NCBI GenBank assembly: GCA_034766995.1
Contig: CM068314.1
Location: forward strand, 30,532,708-30,596,707
From: Acanthacorydalis orientalis
Lineage: Eukaryota > Arthropoda > Insecta > Megaloptera > Corydalidae
Direction of reading: 5' to 3'
DNA: 64,000 nucleotides
The notes below the pieces were generated by a model. The model did not search any database, was not told the origin of the DNA, and saw nothing but the letters and a program-made list of their open reading frames with translations. The translations under genes were made by a program, and so were the position numbers. How positions within the stretch are numbered: the first letter of the stretch is position 1; the number at the start of each line of letters is the position of its first letter. Positions 24,847 through 36,058 of the stretch are shown here, piece after piece.

Positions 24847-25584
24847 AATTAATGTATGAAAAGGACGTCGTATGTAGTTTAAGCCAGTATGAAAATAGAA
24901 TGAGACTGAGATTTGTTCGTCGGTTAAAAACGAACGTCTTCGTTTAATTTTCGTGTAATCTTTTTTACTTTGCTCTAAATACTTCACTCGACTCCGCCAT
25001 CTGTTGGCATAGCGTGAAAAATGTATAAAAAGGATATTTATGTACCGACAGGGATTTACTTTCGATGGGCACGGGATTAAATCTTCAATGACACTGCATG
25101 TAAATATTTATATTTTCATTTTGAATCGTTTCAATTAAACGGTTTCCTCCGTTAAAATAACCTTGTCGCAGTGTACCATTTCAACTTGCTTGTTTGTTTT
25201 TTGTATTTACATATAATTTTTTCTTGTACGATTTTCCATCTGTTTGTATATTTATGTATGTAATTTATAAAAACAAACATACGCATATATAAATGTACAT
25301 CACTTTAAAAATATTACAGACTTCACTTCTATGAAATTGCACTGTCTTAAAATCATATTTCAACTGCATATAACAGACAGCCTCTTTCCTGTACTTCTGT
25401 GATATCACAAAAAAATTATGTATTTAAATAACCATTAAATATTTTACAGCTTTTTCTATTTTGATGAGGTGAACTAAACACGTTTTGCAATGGAGGATCT
25501 CTCCTACCTCTCAAATGAGACTCCAAGTTTAGATAAGATATGAATATTGTCCTTTTCACCTCATGGCTTTGCGGATGGTGACAT

Positions 25585-25645
25585 CGCCATCGAAATATAA
25601 ATAAGCAATAATCAAAAGTGATTAATAAATAAACATTTCTGATAG
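25585..25645. repeat. Dispersed repeat motif, copy 1
   Basis: CATCGCCATCGAAAT followed by AATAATCA aligns with the copy at 45.86 kb over about 65 bases with gaps. A 13-base core is also present at 26,172, just after the LINE tail. The family is not identified. Confidence 0.4.
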
Positions 25646-25929
25646 TATTTTTTGTGATTTGTGGAATAAATGAAAAAATCATCTCTAAAAGTCATACAAT
25701 TTCAACTATCGTAAGTTAACATTGCCACTCTATTATATAAATTAATTCAGTGCCCTAAGTCATTGAATGGTTGCTTTCAGTTAGACTGTTGATTATTGGA
25801 GTTTTGGGGCAGTTCGACAACTCAGGTCATTAACGCCCGGTTTTCAGTTAGAATTGTGTCCATTGTCCCAGAATATTTACAGTTTGTCCGAGGTTTTAAG
25901 AATATAGTTGTATTTTATTAGTCACAAAA

Positions 25930-26171
25930 ATGCTCCGCCTACGATAGGCAGATCACACTGAGCAGATGTTGGACTCAAGAGTACCAAAAAGGGCCTTGGA
26001 TGAACAACCAGGCGGAAGAAGTATATAACCTGTAGGAAAACCAAGGATCAGACGGATATACAATGTAGCGAAAGATGCAGTGGAACTGCATGGATAAGAA
26101 ACTGGAGAACCGCCAGGTAGAGGAATGTCTAGAGGCAGAAAATTGAGGATACCAAGGCTTGATTTGGGATG
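25930..26171 (+). pseudogene. Non-LTR retrotransposon ORF2 C-terminal tail, decayed
   Basis: Plus-strand translation starts LRLR*ADHTEQM, matching the L-R-W-x-G-H-x-x-R-M block. It continues DSRVPKRALDEQPGGR, then PVGKPRIRR, then NVAKDAVELHG, and after a one-base frame shift IRNWRTAR and a degraded RKIEDTKARFG-like end. This block series closes the reverse-transcriptase ORF of many animal non-LTR elements. Several breaks look like CpG or C-to-T decay: TGG to TAG (Trp to stop), GGT to GAT, CGG to CAG, CGA to TGA. Only the last 80 or so codons survive. It ends next to the 13-base motif shared with 25.59 kb. Confidence 0.78.
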
Positions 26172-26680
26172 TATCGCCATCGAAAAACAAGAAAACGTAT
26201 TATCTATATTTCGTATATCACAAGATGAAACGAAAATGCGATGAAAATTAACCTATTTACGAGTAACAACTTTCAATGGTTATAAATCCAAAACATCAAA
26301 TTAAGTAAGATTATGTATACATTAAGTACACTTTTTCTGGATTGTGTTTTTACAAGATCCTTTTTTTTGTGATATTTCAATATTTATTCGTTTCAAACAC
26401 AATTAAACCCAAACAATTGATTTAGTTATTGATTCTGTATTGAACTGTACTACTTATATGTAAAACACACCTAATACTTATTACTGATTACTATCCTAAT
26501 TCAATGTAGAAAAAAAACTGAAGTTTTTCCTAAATTCATACAAACGCACTTGAATAAAAAAAACGTGTATTAAACTTTTTCTTTAAAAATCTGAACTACT
26601 TTTACTATGCTATAACTTTAATTGTTCTTTTTTTATTTAAATTATTTTAAGAACAGCATAAAAAATATACATCAATGTAA

Positions 26681-26702
26681 TATATATATATATATATATA
26701 TA
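26681..26702. repeat. Short (TA)n microsatellite
   Basis: About 11 units. Confidence 0.95.
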
Positions 26703-26854
26703 TTCTTAAGATTAAAGATTAACTACTATGTAATTTAAAAAATATAATCTAATAAATTTACTTACTGTGTTTCTTTATACAAAAAATATATTTAAGAAAA
26801 TTAATATGTTTTTAAATTGTTTTAATTTCCTATAATTAGAGAATTATAAATCAC

Positions 26855-26855
26855 C

Positions 26856-26907
<52 letters not shown>
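26855..26907. repeat. (TA)n microsatellite
   Basis: About 25 units with one CA step near the left end. Confidence 0.97.
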
Positions 26908-26910
<3 letters not shown>

Positions 26911-26999
26911 GTGCATATACTTATTTGTTTATTCACTCGTTCGTATTTCAAATTCTCATCTGTTTCACTGGCATGTCTATGTATTGGCACAACAGCCAT

Positions 27000-27325
27000 T
27001 GAACCTACTTTTTTCTGGCATCGTACGTACCCTATCCTAGCCAAAAAAGATTTAAGACTCGCACCGAGCTGACTCAGATTGATAGTCTACCGTGCATGCC
27101 CCTCAGACCACCGTCGTTCGCATCTGAATCCTACACCAGACACGTGTGTTGCATGGGACCTGATTCCCGACACTGTGTCCACTGGTATTCGCCACAGAAA
27201 CGTTACACAAGATCCCACAAACGGAACGGACATTCTAATTTCGGACTGTCAACCAGAAAAATAATCCGACCAAGTCTTATAATATTAGATACTCGTTTAC
27301 ATAAGATGCATTCTTGAATGTTGAT
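27000..27325 (+). other. GC-richer complex patch, unidentified
   Basis: Around 325 bases with balanced composition and several CpGs. Overlapping plus frames are open here: 61 codons from 27,079 (TTG-type start) and 73 codons from 27,096 (ATG). The products are Pro, His and Ser-rich with no family resemblance. It could be an exon, an old repeat or regulatory DNA. Confidence 0.2.
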
Positions 27326-27329
27326 CACG

Positions 27330-28300
27330 GGAATTACGAAAGTGACGAGGTAAATAATTATGATAATCACTTCTTTTTATTTTAATTTACATTTTGAATC
27401 AAGATTTCACGTCCTTTCTGTTACTTATTACAATATTATTTTTTCTCATCTCGATTCAAACTTTTAATTATTAAAATCTGAGTTCTTTCTTTGATATAAC
27501 GCTAATAATTATTTTTTTCTAAAAATGCAATCAATAAAAAACGAACGATGAATATAAATTGTTTTATTACTGAATACTTTCAATTAAAAATATAGAAATA
27601 TTGTGCTCATATATTCTTTTCTTACATAAACAATAGTAAAGTTACAAATATATAATTATATAAATTATTCCCTTTTGAGGAAATATAAAACACTCACTGA
27701 TAAGAAAATATCCACTTCAATTATAGTTTGTTGATTTCTTTTAACTAAAGTGATTATTTAGTCATTATTTTATACCAAATTAAAAAAAAAACAAGCTTTA
27801 AATAACAATACTCAACTACAGTGTGTAGGAATGCTCTATTGAATCGTTTTTTTTCCAGAAAAACAGTTATATTAACACTACATAAACACACTTATATAAG
27901 AATTACTAATTCGAAATCAAGCATAAACTACCCAAACTTTAATATGAGGCATTTGTTCTACAATAATTGGTACAGGGCCATTTAAAACGAATCTACTTAA
28001 CACGGTGACATATATTTCACAATAAATTAAAAAGATTGATTGTTCATTAAAAAAATTATATTAAAAGTTGAAACAATTGTTTAAATTTTGAGTCAAAAGT
28101 ATCAAGTCTAATTTTATATAAAATAAGAATCAAATCATTGTTTTCTTTTATGGGATATTTTCTTTTATTGGGATGTTTTTTTCTGATAAAACTGCATTAT
28201 ACGATGACTAAACATTCTTAATTTGCGTAACTCCTCGCATCACATGCTTAATTCTCACTGTCGGATTATAAAGAGCACCATTTAAAAAAATAATCAAGAA
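27330..28300. other. AT-rich DNA, no gene seen
   Basis: Possible polyadenylation signal on the minus strand (TTTATT at about 28,163-28,168 on plus), downstream of the candidate exon at 28.3-28.5 kb. Confidence 0.5.
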
Positions 28301-28305
28301 ATTTA

Positions 28306-28506
28306 TCAGTCTTCAGAAAAGCTTCTTTTAGTTTCTAAATTTAATGAACTCATCGAATCATCATCTTCTGTTTTCGCCTTCTCCTTTAACACTAGTTTAA
28401 TTATGCTTGATCCTCGTTGATCAATGATTTTAAATGTAATGTAAACAGTTTTACAATATTTGACTTCTTGAAATACTACTTCTTTTACAAGTCTTGCAAA
28501 TTTATT
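28306..28506 (-). other. Candidate terminal coding exon, unidentified
   Basis: On the minus strand an open frame of 66 codons ends in TGA (28,306-28,308). It includes EVKYCKTVYITFKIIDQRG and KLVLKEKAKTEDDDSMSSLN, a mixed beta-like stretch followed by an acidic, Ser-rich tail typical of real C-termini. The base just upstream is the G of TAG (28,507-28,509), which could serve as a 3' splice site, though its pyrimidine tract is weak. Reading through that single TAG, the same frame stays open for another 45-50 codons. There is no ATG start, so ATG-based ORF calling misses it. I recognise no family. Confidence 0.33.
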
Positions 28507-29407
28507 CTATAATAGTTTCGTATAGTACTCTTCATAATAATTCACAACATTAGTTTTTTGAAAACTTATCAACAATTGAATACAATAATTAAAACACAAA
28601 ATTGAATCTTCACTCAATACTAATATATTTAAAAAAGTCCAAATAGATTTTAATTACGTTCTGTGTATTAACCAAAACTAGATAGTGGACAAAATATACG
28701 GATCTGTATTTCTTGAATCAATTCCTTAATTTCGCTAGACGGTTCCATCTTTGAGACTCGAATAATAAATACCACTAGTACAATAAGAACTATTATTTTT
28801 AGATTAAGAACGTACCTACTTCAGAATATCGAATATAATTTCAAACATTTTTTATAAATAAAATATTTTTTCTACAAACTACGACACAATACTTAATGAT
28901 TACTTGTATTAAAATAAATGTATTTATCAAAAAAAAATATTTAGAATCAAAAATACTTGTTTGCTATTAAAAGCATAAAAGAAGCAAATTTAACGAAAAG
29001 ATTTTCACATACGAAATAGATTTAAAGTGTGTACTTTGAAAACATAAAATAAAATTCAAAATTTTAAAAAAACATTACGACACCACATATTTTCACGGAA
29101 ATAAAAAATAAAATATCTTATACGAAGCACGGATTGTCGTCTTCTTGTGGTATAAGAGTTTAGTTTTTTGTTGGGCGCAAACCACAATGTTTACTTTTTT
29201 ATTCCACTTGAATTGTTTGTTTTGATCGGTCGGAAATCGTTTGATTCTTTAGATTTCACTCTTTGAAGTTTATGCTTTACCTTATTTATTATTCATTTTA
29301 TAAATTATTTAATTAAGTTTGTTACAGATAATTAGGTCTCTTCCATTAAAACTAACTTCATATATACATTCGACCGTGACATTTGATATACAGTATTTAA
29401 ATATTGT

Positions 29408-29419
29408 ACACACACACAC

Positions 29420-29464
<45 letters not shown>
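29408..29464. repeat. (CA)n(TA)n microsatellite
   Basis: Seven CA units then about 18 TA units with one CA near the end. Confidence 0.97.
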
Positions 29465-29465
<1 letters not shown>

Positions 29466-29914
29466 TTTCAAAGTGAAATTTCAATTAATTTGTTGAATTA
29501 ATTCTGGGTACCGAAATTAAACGACGATTTCTGTTTTAGAATTCTAATAGCTCAGTGCGACATTTCCTCCTGCAATAAATTGAAACGTTTGTCCACCGTT
29601 ACTTTTCGACATATTGACCTTAATATTTCATAAATTATAGTTCTACTCACATCCACCAGAAAATATCTCTGCAAGGAACTGGCTAGATTGGCCGTACGCC
29701 AAGCTATTATCTCAACAACGATGTACGAAAAAAAAAAGAGAATTAATTTTGTTTTTGTGTACATATAATCGTTTTATCTTTGTCACACGACTAGATTAAT
29801 TCGCGAAGAATACAAATTCAGTCACAAAAAATAAAAGACTTTTTCATATTATGAAATTTTTATTTGGCAACAAATATTTTCTTTCCTCTACACAGACATA
29901 CACATGCGTGCTTG

Positions 29915-29915
<1 letters not shown>

Positions 29916-29961
<46 letters not shown>

Positions 29962-29971
29962 GTGTGTGTGT
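29916..29971. repeat. (TA)n(TGTA)n(TG)n microsatellite
   Basis: About 18 TA units, then GTAT steps and a TG run. Confidence 0.97.
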
Positions 29972-30050
29972 AATCTGCATACGTGTACACTGATGATATA
30001 AAAATATTAAAAATTGATCTTAAATATCAGTGTGACAATGTCACTCTCTT

Positions 30051-30332
30051 GTGTCTCATTCTAAAACGTTTATATTTAAAGATATATTTTTCATAAGACT
30101 ATGTCCACATCTGAGCGTGAATCAACACATTCAGTTTAAAGTCAAAAGGTATTCTAAATTCGATGATTATGATGTAATCCGTGTGGGCATTCGCTTTAAA
30201 CAAGTGTTGAAATACGTGAATTCATTGACACATGTGTTTACAGTTCGCAAAACTAATGTCTACGAACTGTGTAAAAAAAAAATAATCCCAATCGAGAGAT
30301 TGTTTCTGATTTCATTACACGGATTCATCTGA
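30051..30332 (+). CDS. Hypothetical open frame, low confidence
   Basis: A 93-codon frame beginning at GTG (no upstream in-frame ATG close by) with a varied, basic product containing FKVKRYSKFDDYDVIRVGIR. It lacks repeats, and open frames this long are uncommon in this AT-rich DNA. No domain recognised; an exon or chance frame are both possible. Confidence 0.15.
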   Translation: MSHSKTFIFKDIFFIRLCPHLSVNQHIQFKVKRYSKFDDYDVIRVGIRFKQVLKYVNSLTHVFTVRKTNVYELCKKKIIPIERLFLISLHGFI

Positions 30333-30417
30333 TGCGTCAATGTCATATGAAGTCATAATACAGATTACATTTCAGTGATATATGAAAATCGCTCTCACAA
30401 ACGATATATTTGCGTAC

Positions 30418-30446
30418 ATATGTGTGTGCATATATATATATATATA
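30418..30446. repeat. Short (TG)(TA)n microsatellite
   Basis: Four TG units, a CA step, then about nine TA units. Confidence 0.93.
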
Positions 30447-30870
30447 AAGAGAAATAACCATAACCTTTTAACTATTCTCTATTATTAGATCAAGGATCAT
30501 ATTATTTCTTACTGATGAGAGTGCAAGTACTCGTATTCCATTTTTTGTTTTTGTTAAATTTTATTTAACTTATTCTCTATATACAAAATGAATTTATATC
30601 TCTAATAAATTTACATTGATATAATTACTATATTAGATAATGAAACAATAATGGAAAATTGAAAATATTAAAATATCTATCTATAGTCTGATTAACTTTT
30701 GGAGTTAAGTGACCGTAAAAATCAACAGCAATTATTCACAGTTTCAATTTTTTAATATTTAAAAAAATTACTCACTCTTTAATATACATTTTCATCTGGA
30801 TTAAATATTTAATTGTCTTATATTAATTTCTCATTTATTCTAATTAGAAGTTGACGTTTATATTAACACC

Positions 30871-30954
30871 TTAATGCACAATTAAAACCTTTTCCCAGTG
30901 TACGGTGCCCGTATACGTCATGAAGCTGTACAGTAACCGGTTAAATAATAAAAT
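30871..30954. other. TTAA-bounded motif with small hairpin
   Basis: TTAA occurs at 30,871-30,874, at 30,882-30,885 and at 30,951-30,954. The DNA between is GC-richer and contains GTGTACGG (30,898-30,905), three bases, and CCGTATAC (30,909-30,916), an eight-base stem with one mismatch. TTAA is the target of piggyBac elements, so a piggyBac terminus is conceivable. I see no matching opposite end or transposase. Confidence 0.2.
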
Positions 30955-32437
30955 ATGTAGTATTATTATTAGTAGGACTTTTTTGAACTGACGTGAATAT
31001 TAAAGATTTATAAAAAACCGACATCTCAATTACTTCCTACATTATTTATTAAATGGATAGCTCCGAGATCACTTGGTTGCTAAATTTTTGATAGGAATAT
31101 CGATGTTACTGATAAAAAACAACATAAACACAATTTTATGTTGTTTGTTCTTTATTCATTTATTGTAAAATGTAATAAATCAGGACCGTATTAAATAATT
31201 TAACATGAAAAATTATTTAGATTGCAATGCGTTTAAAGACAGGAGAATTTCAATGAAAACTGATTTGCGATGATTGACTTCCGAACCATTTATAGATAAG
31301 TACGATACAATACCATTTTCTGACAATGACTATTGTAATGATTTCTTTATACGAATTCTAGAGATTTTGATCATAATGCACATGCGTCAAATTTAACTGC
31401 ATATAAAATTCTAAACGTCTAGTAGCGGTCTTGGACCCTGTGAACAACACGAGTCTTTATTTGGAAATACTCTACAACTACCTGAGAATCTCTTAAGAGA
31501 TCCAAACAGTCGTTGTAGATACTCGTTCGTGTGAAACACAAAAACCAATCAACCATCAGGGTAATACATTAACGGCATTACAGATATAAACATACGCAGT
31601 TATAACTTTTCTAAAACTTTAATTTGTAATTTATTGACATTTTTGTAATGTACTTATCAAATTGCTAGTGTATTAATTTGTACTAAAATTAAAAAAGAAT
31701 CCGTGCGAATGAAACGAAGATTCAGATTAATAATTACATGGCTTTGAAACTGCCATATACATTATTAGGTTGGAAATTTATTCAAAATCTAATAAATGAA
31801 GGAATTATTTGATAGTTTAGTTAAATCACCGTTTTGTATGAAAAACTGGTACAAAAAGTGTAATTATTAACAAAATTTTAAAAAGTAAACAAATCATGTA
31901 AGCAACAATTTCAACTTTATAAAATTCTGATATTATAATTAAAAACATCCTTATGCAGAAATTAATCGTACATCCGAAAAAGCATCGTATCATTATTATG
32001 TACTAGGATACCATACCTGAAAATCAACATATGAAAAACAAAAAGCACTAAACAAACGTATTTTACACTAAACGTTCATTAAACAGACAGTTTTATTTAA
32101 AGGCTTATCTTCTTACTATACCAACAATCACTTAAATGAATGGTAGGAAATATTATACGTTACGTATCACCGAAACTTGTAGATTTATGAAGCTCGACAA
32201 AACCTAAATCTCTTCTTTACGTACAAAGCGATTCAATTTATATCTCTGTACTGAAAATAGCAATTAAATTTACAAACAGAACGTAACTCCACATTTAATA
32301 TGTACCTCATAGAGAAAATTCACAGTCTTTTGATTAATGTCCCTTTGACGTTTTTTGAACAATTGAGAAAATAATTTCATAGAAACATTTATTTACTTTA
32401 TCATCAAAAATTTTCTGCAGTTTATTAATTGTCAATT

Positions 32438-32459
32438 ATATATATATATATATATACAC
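32438..32459. repeat. Short (TA)n microsatellite
   Basis: About ten TA units directly abutting the hairpin at 32,462. Confidence 0.95.
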
Positions 32460-32460
32460 A

Positions 32461-32870
32461 CTAGAGGGCTCTGCCCTCTACTCGCTGCACACACCCACTT
32501 GTCAATTGTAAGCATGTACATGTGATCGAATAAAGCAATTAACATATTTAGGTATCATAGAAGCCTCGTCCCAAATAAATAAGTCGACGTCATGGAATTT
32601 TTATTTTTAGTGGATAATTTTGATTTTATATTTACACTAAGGGAATTCGTCCATTCGTCAATTGTAACCATGTACATGTGTCCGAATGAAACTAAAAACA
32701 TATTTTTTAAAACTCATTTGTATCTATATAATCATTCATTCTCATAGATATATTGAAACGTAGTTGTTTTATATATGAGATAAACATATTTAGGTACCAT
32801 AGAAACCTCGTCCCACATAAATAAGACGACGTCATAGAATTTTTATTTTTAGTGAATAATTTTTATTATA
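32461..32870. mobile_element. Helitron-like non-autonomous element (tentative)
   Basis: Starts with CTAGAGGGCTCTGCCCTCTA: an 8-bp perfect stem (TAGAGGGC at 32,462-32,469; GCCCTCTA at 32,473-32,480) with a three-base loop, directly after a TA tract. It continues into a two-unit direct repeat. Short GC-rich terminal hairpins plus internal tandem repeats occur in Helitron-related non-autonomous elements; assignment to that group is inference. No Rep/helicase sequence is present, and the right boundary is uncertain. Confidence 0.42.
32501..32870. repeat. Two-unit direct repeat (140 and 214 bases)
   Basis: Unit 1 is 32,501-32,640, unit 2 is 32,657-32,870. Both begin GTCAATTGTAA-x-CATGTACATGTG. 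Both end with a block running from TATTTAGGTA-x-CATAGAA through CCTCGTCCCA, CGACGTCAT and GAATTTTTATTTTTAGTG, about 90-95% identical by eye. Unit 2 has about 85 extra bases in the middle, bounded by AACATA on both sides, so unit 1 probably lost it by recombination between these short repeats. Confidence 0.85.
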
Positions 32871-33669
32871 TATATATATATATACAAAACAAAATAAATA
32901 AGAATTCGGTTACTAAAAAGTTAATTATAACATCAAAATAATATCATTTTAGCATAACTAACTTATATAATTATCAACAATACTAATTACTATGTTGAAG
33001 TAAATGTACTTATTTAACTATAACTCAATTATTTTATGTTCAACACAACTGAACATATTTATAAACGTTTTCGATCTATTTTTAACTCGTCTGGCTATAA
33101 ATCTTGTTAGAAATTGTATTTAGGTTAATTAGTACCTAATGAATTCGAACTACAAACGACGAACACATTAAAACTGAAAACATGTACAATCAATTTCGCT
33201 ATTTTTCTTTTTTACTGGAAAAAATAATAACTAACGAGAAAGAAATTCACCGCATTTAATGAATGCACACAATTATTACACTATATAGTAAAAAAAAACG
33301 AAGGTCAAAAATATCACATACTGTGTAAACGAACTGATAAGAATATAAATAATTCGAAAAGATATGACTTCCAGTCATTTCAAGAACCATTTGCCTTTTA
33401 AATAGGAAGTAAATAATTATTACACAGTAAATAATTGTTCAATAAGAGTAATAATAAAGTATACGGTGTTTTAAAAGCGCAAATCTTCCTAGTTACTGTC
33501 ATTTTATTACGTCAAGAACATGTTACAATTCATATTGACCACTAAAACGATTCAAACCACGCATGACATTGGGACGACCTTGACTGTATGACAATAACAC
33601 TGTTTCTTTGATATCAGTCAAAATATACATATTTTCAGTACACAGACATGCATTTATAAATATATGCCA

Positions 33670-33676
<7 letters not shown>

Positions 33677-33740
<64 letters not shown>
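33677..33740. repeat. (TA)n microsatellite
   Basis: About 31 uninterrupted units. Confidence 0.97.
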
Positions 33741-33744
<4 letters not shown>

Positions 33745-33779
33745 TCACTCTTAGTATCAACTGACAGATATTTTTTTTA

Positions 33780-34230
33780 AATTTCAGCGGTCTCATGTCT
33801 TTCCTATACATTTCTTATGGATTTTTAATAACTTTAGCTCAACTATTCACTACTTTAGTTTTTTTTTAAATTACTTTGGTTCTTAGTTCTGAATTTAATT
33901 TCTTCTCGTGGCTGTTCCTGGAGATTCTTTCATCCCTTATTACCAGCTTCTGACTTGTATTCATCTCTGACTTTTATTTATTATTCTTTTTTGAGCCTCT
34001 TTTATATTTCTCATATCTCAGTAAATTCTCTCTATTGTATTTTCTCCTTTTAAATATGTCCCACCCAATTTCATTTCAAATTATTTGTTCTTATTGTTAT
34101 ACCTGTAACTCCTGTTTGTTTTCGTATCCATCTAATCTTCTACATTAACCTGTCATCAACCAACACTAAAAACTTACAACATTAACCTATGTCATCTGTT
34201 TCGCTCTTTCAAAAGCCATGTGTTGATGAA
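33780..34230. other. Pyrimidine-rich stretch on the plus strand
   Basis: For about 450 bases T and C strongly predominate over A and G on the plus strand, unlike the balanced A/T of its surroundings. Translations on the minus strand are interrupted by stops. This may be an aged LINE or untranslated region with strand bias; no motif is decisive. Confidence 0.3.
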
Positions 34231-35414
34231 CTGATGCTTTTCTGCTTTGTTGAAAAATTGTCAAAAGAGATACATAGATGAGACAACAGTCCCTGTCTTC
34301 CCTACAAAATTCTTTATAAAGAGGTTTGTAAGGAGAGCAAAAACTGATATTTTTAAACCTCTACACACATACAGTCGCGTATTTATGGCATGTACATGAC
34401 GATTAAGGCCAAGTACATAGTAGAGTGGTGAGCTGAGAATAGTGCAAAGGAAAGAAATCAAATATGACCGGATCTACTGCTCTAATCGTGGATACTGTAT
34501 TGCTTTTGCAGAATTACTTTCCACATTATTACTACAAAAACTTTCCAAAGTGTTTGCATTCGTTTACTCTTTGATTTTCTCGCTCTCTACTATATACATG
34601 ACCTAAAAGCAATTTAATTTATTTTCTTTAATATGTAAAATGAAATCACTTTTAATGAGTAAACCTGTATACAGTCCTTTCAGATAGTTTATTTTATTAA
34701 CACTTTTAAATAGATTCAATTATTAATTTTTCAGTACCTACATAAAAATGATGACAATAAAATAATATTAAATACATAAAAATAAACGTATATTACAACA
34801 ATTTCTTATAAACTTAATATTAAACATAAACGACGAAGCTTTAATCTAAGAAATATACTTGAACATTTTTTGTTCCTTAAATAATCCAACGTTTAATTTA
34901 AAACAATACAATTAAATTCGATACTTGTGAAAATAGTAATAATACTTTTAGTTATTTTAAGAAAAATAATAAACAAATTAACATAACCTAATTGCAGCAC
35001 TTAAAATACCATTTCCATTTAATTTAACATTAATATACATCACTTATAGAAAATTTATTCCATTGACTTTCAAAGAAAATTATATGAGTTGAAACTGGTT
35101 GCAAATGACATTCATGTTTTAAAAAGTGTACGTATTATTCTTAAGTAAGTGTAAAGCAAATAAATAAAATTAAATTAGTCAATACCGAAACGTGAAATTC
35201 TCTTTTATTAAATGAAATACTATTATGAAATTTAATAAACAGGGAATTACTTTCGAAAAACATTAAACCCAACTTAAATTTTTTCAAATGTTTAAACAAA
35301 TTTTCGTAGCTCTAATTAAATCTACAAGAATGACAGTGGGAAAGAAAATATAAGCTTATAAATACATTTATACAATTTACCAAAAATATATTAAAGTACT
35401 TATATGAATAAAAG

Positions 35415-35476
35415 TGTATATGTATATATGCATGCATTTATGTGTGTATGGATATATATATATATATATATATATA
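35415..35476. repeat. Imperfect TA/TG/CATG microsatellite
   Basis: TATG and GCATGC steps followed by a TA run. Confidence 0.93.
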
Positions 35477-35510
35477 AACTTGTTTATAAAAGAAATTCAA
35501 GCATACATTT

Positions 35511-35534
35511 GTGTATATATATATATATATATGT
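35511..35534. repeat. Short (TA)n microsatellite
   Basis: GTG head and about ten TA units. Confidence 0.93.
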
Positions 35535-36001
35535 ATGAAATTCTATATGAAAAAGGATCAGCGCTTAAAAATGGTCCGAATTATCCCGTGTGAAATAGAA
35601 ATATGCGCGTTACCCGTTCACAAACGTTTGCTCGACGCGTGTAACTCATTTAGAAAATGGATTATGTGGAAGTTTTAAATGCTTTCTCGCATAAACAAGG
35701 GTCGGTTTTCTGGTTTCGAGTAACTGAACGACATTTAGTATATAGGTGGTCGCTGAAATGGTTTATTTAATGCCGGGAGAGATATATAACATATGCGTAT
35801 ACATATACATACATGCATACGTTCGCATACAATTTTTATACAATATCAGCGCGAGTTTAATGCCCTTTTATTCAAACCTATTCACATATTCTCGTCACGA
35901 TGTTAATTTTTTTTCAAAGGATGATTAATATATTTTTTCCGTGATTTAATTTGTTCTGTGCTATACCACAATATATACTTTTATTGCCTAATATACACAC
36001 C

Positions 36002-36002
<1 letters not shown>

Positions 36003-36055
<53 letters not shown>
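36003..36055. repeat. (TA)n microsatellite
   Basis: About 26 uninterrupted units. Confidence 0.97.

Positions 36056-36058
<3 letters not shown>

Larger units (their letters stand above)
22570..25920. other. AT-rich DNA with three long TA arrays, no gene seen
   Basis: A/T-rich throughout. The part at 25,480-25,600 is GC-richer and carries the dispersed motif described separately; otherwise nothing recognisable. Confidence 0.55.
26180..26990. other. AT-rich DNA, no gene seen
   Basis: Two TA arrays and plain A/T-rich sequence. Confidence 0.6.
28520..32430. other. AT-rich DNA, no confident gene
   Basis: Three microsatellites, one unrecognised 93-codon frame (30.05-30.33 kb) and a TTAA-bounded GC-richer motif at 30.87-30.94 kb. 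A patch at 31.40-31.56 kb is less AT-rich but shows nothing recognisable. Confidence 0.5.

Noticed and set aside
25953..26190. Two minus-strand ORFs of 71 and 75 codons
   Set aside because: They are antisense to the better-supported LINE ORF2 tail on the plus strand.
29552..29764. Minus-strand ORF of 70 codons
   Set aside because: No ATG in context, no family resemblance. The tail could be read in other frames equally well; treated as chance.
31110..31152. 11-bp inverted repeat AACAACATAAA/TTTATGTTGTT
   Set aside because: AT-rich and short; such stems are expected by chance in this composition and no element boundaries accompany it.
31766..31800. TTAGGTTGG followed by AT-rich sequence, like a mariner 5' end
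   Set aside because: No ATTGCGGTTTT continuation, no transposase remnant and no opposite end within 1.5 kb.
32498..32870. CRISPR-like array
   Set aside because: Only two units, far too long, with no regular spacers and in a eukaryotic context; it is a direct duplication.
35560..35930. GC-richer patch with a 60-codon ORF
   Set aside because: The ORF crosses a TA/CATA tract and starts at a non-ATG codon; patch noted in the regional entry only.
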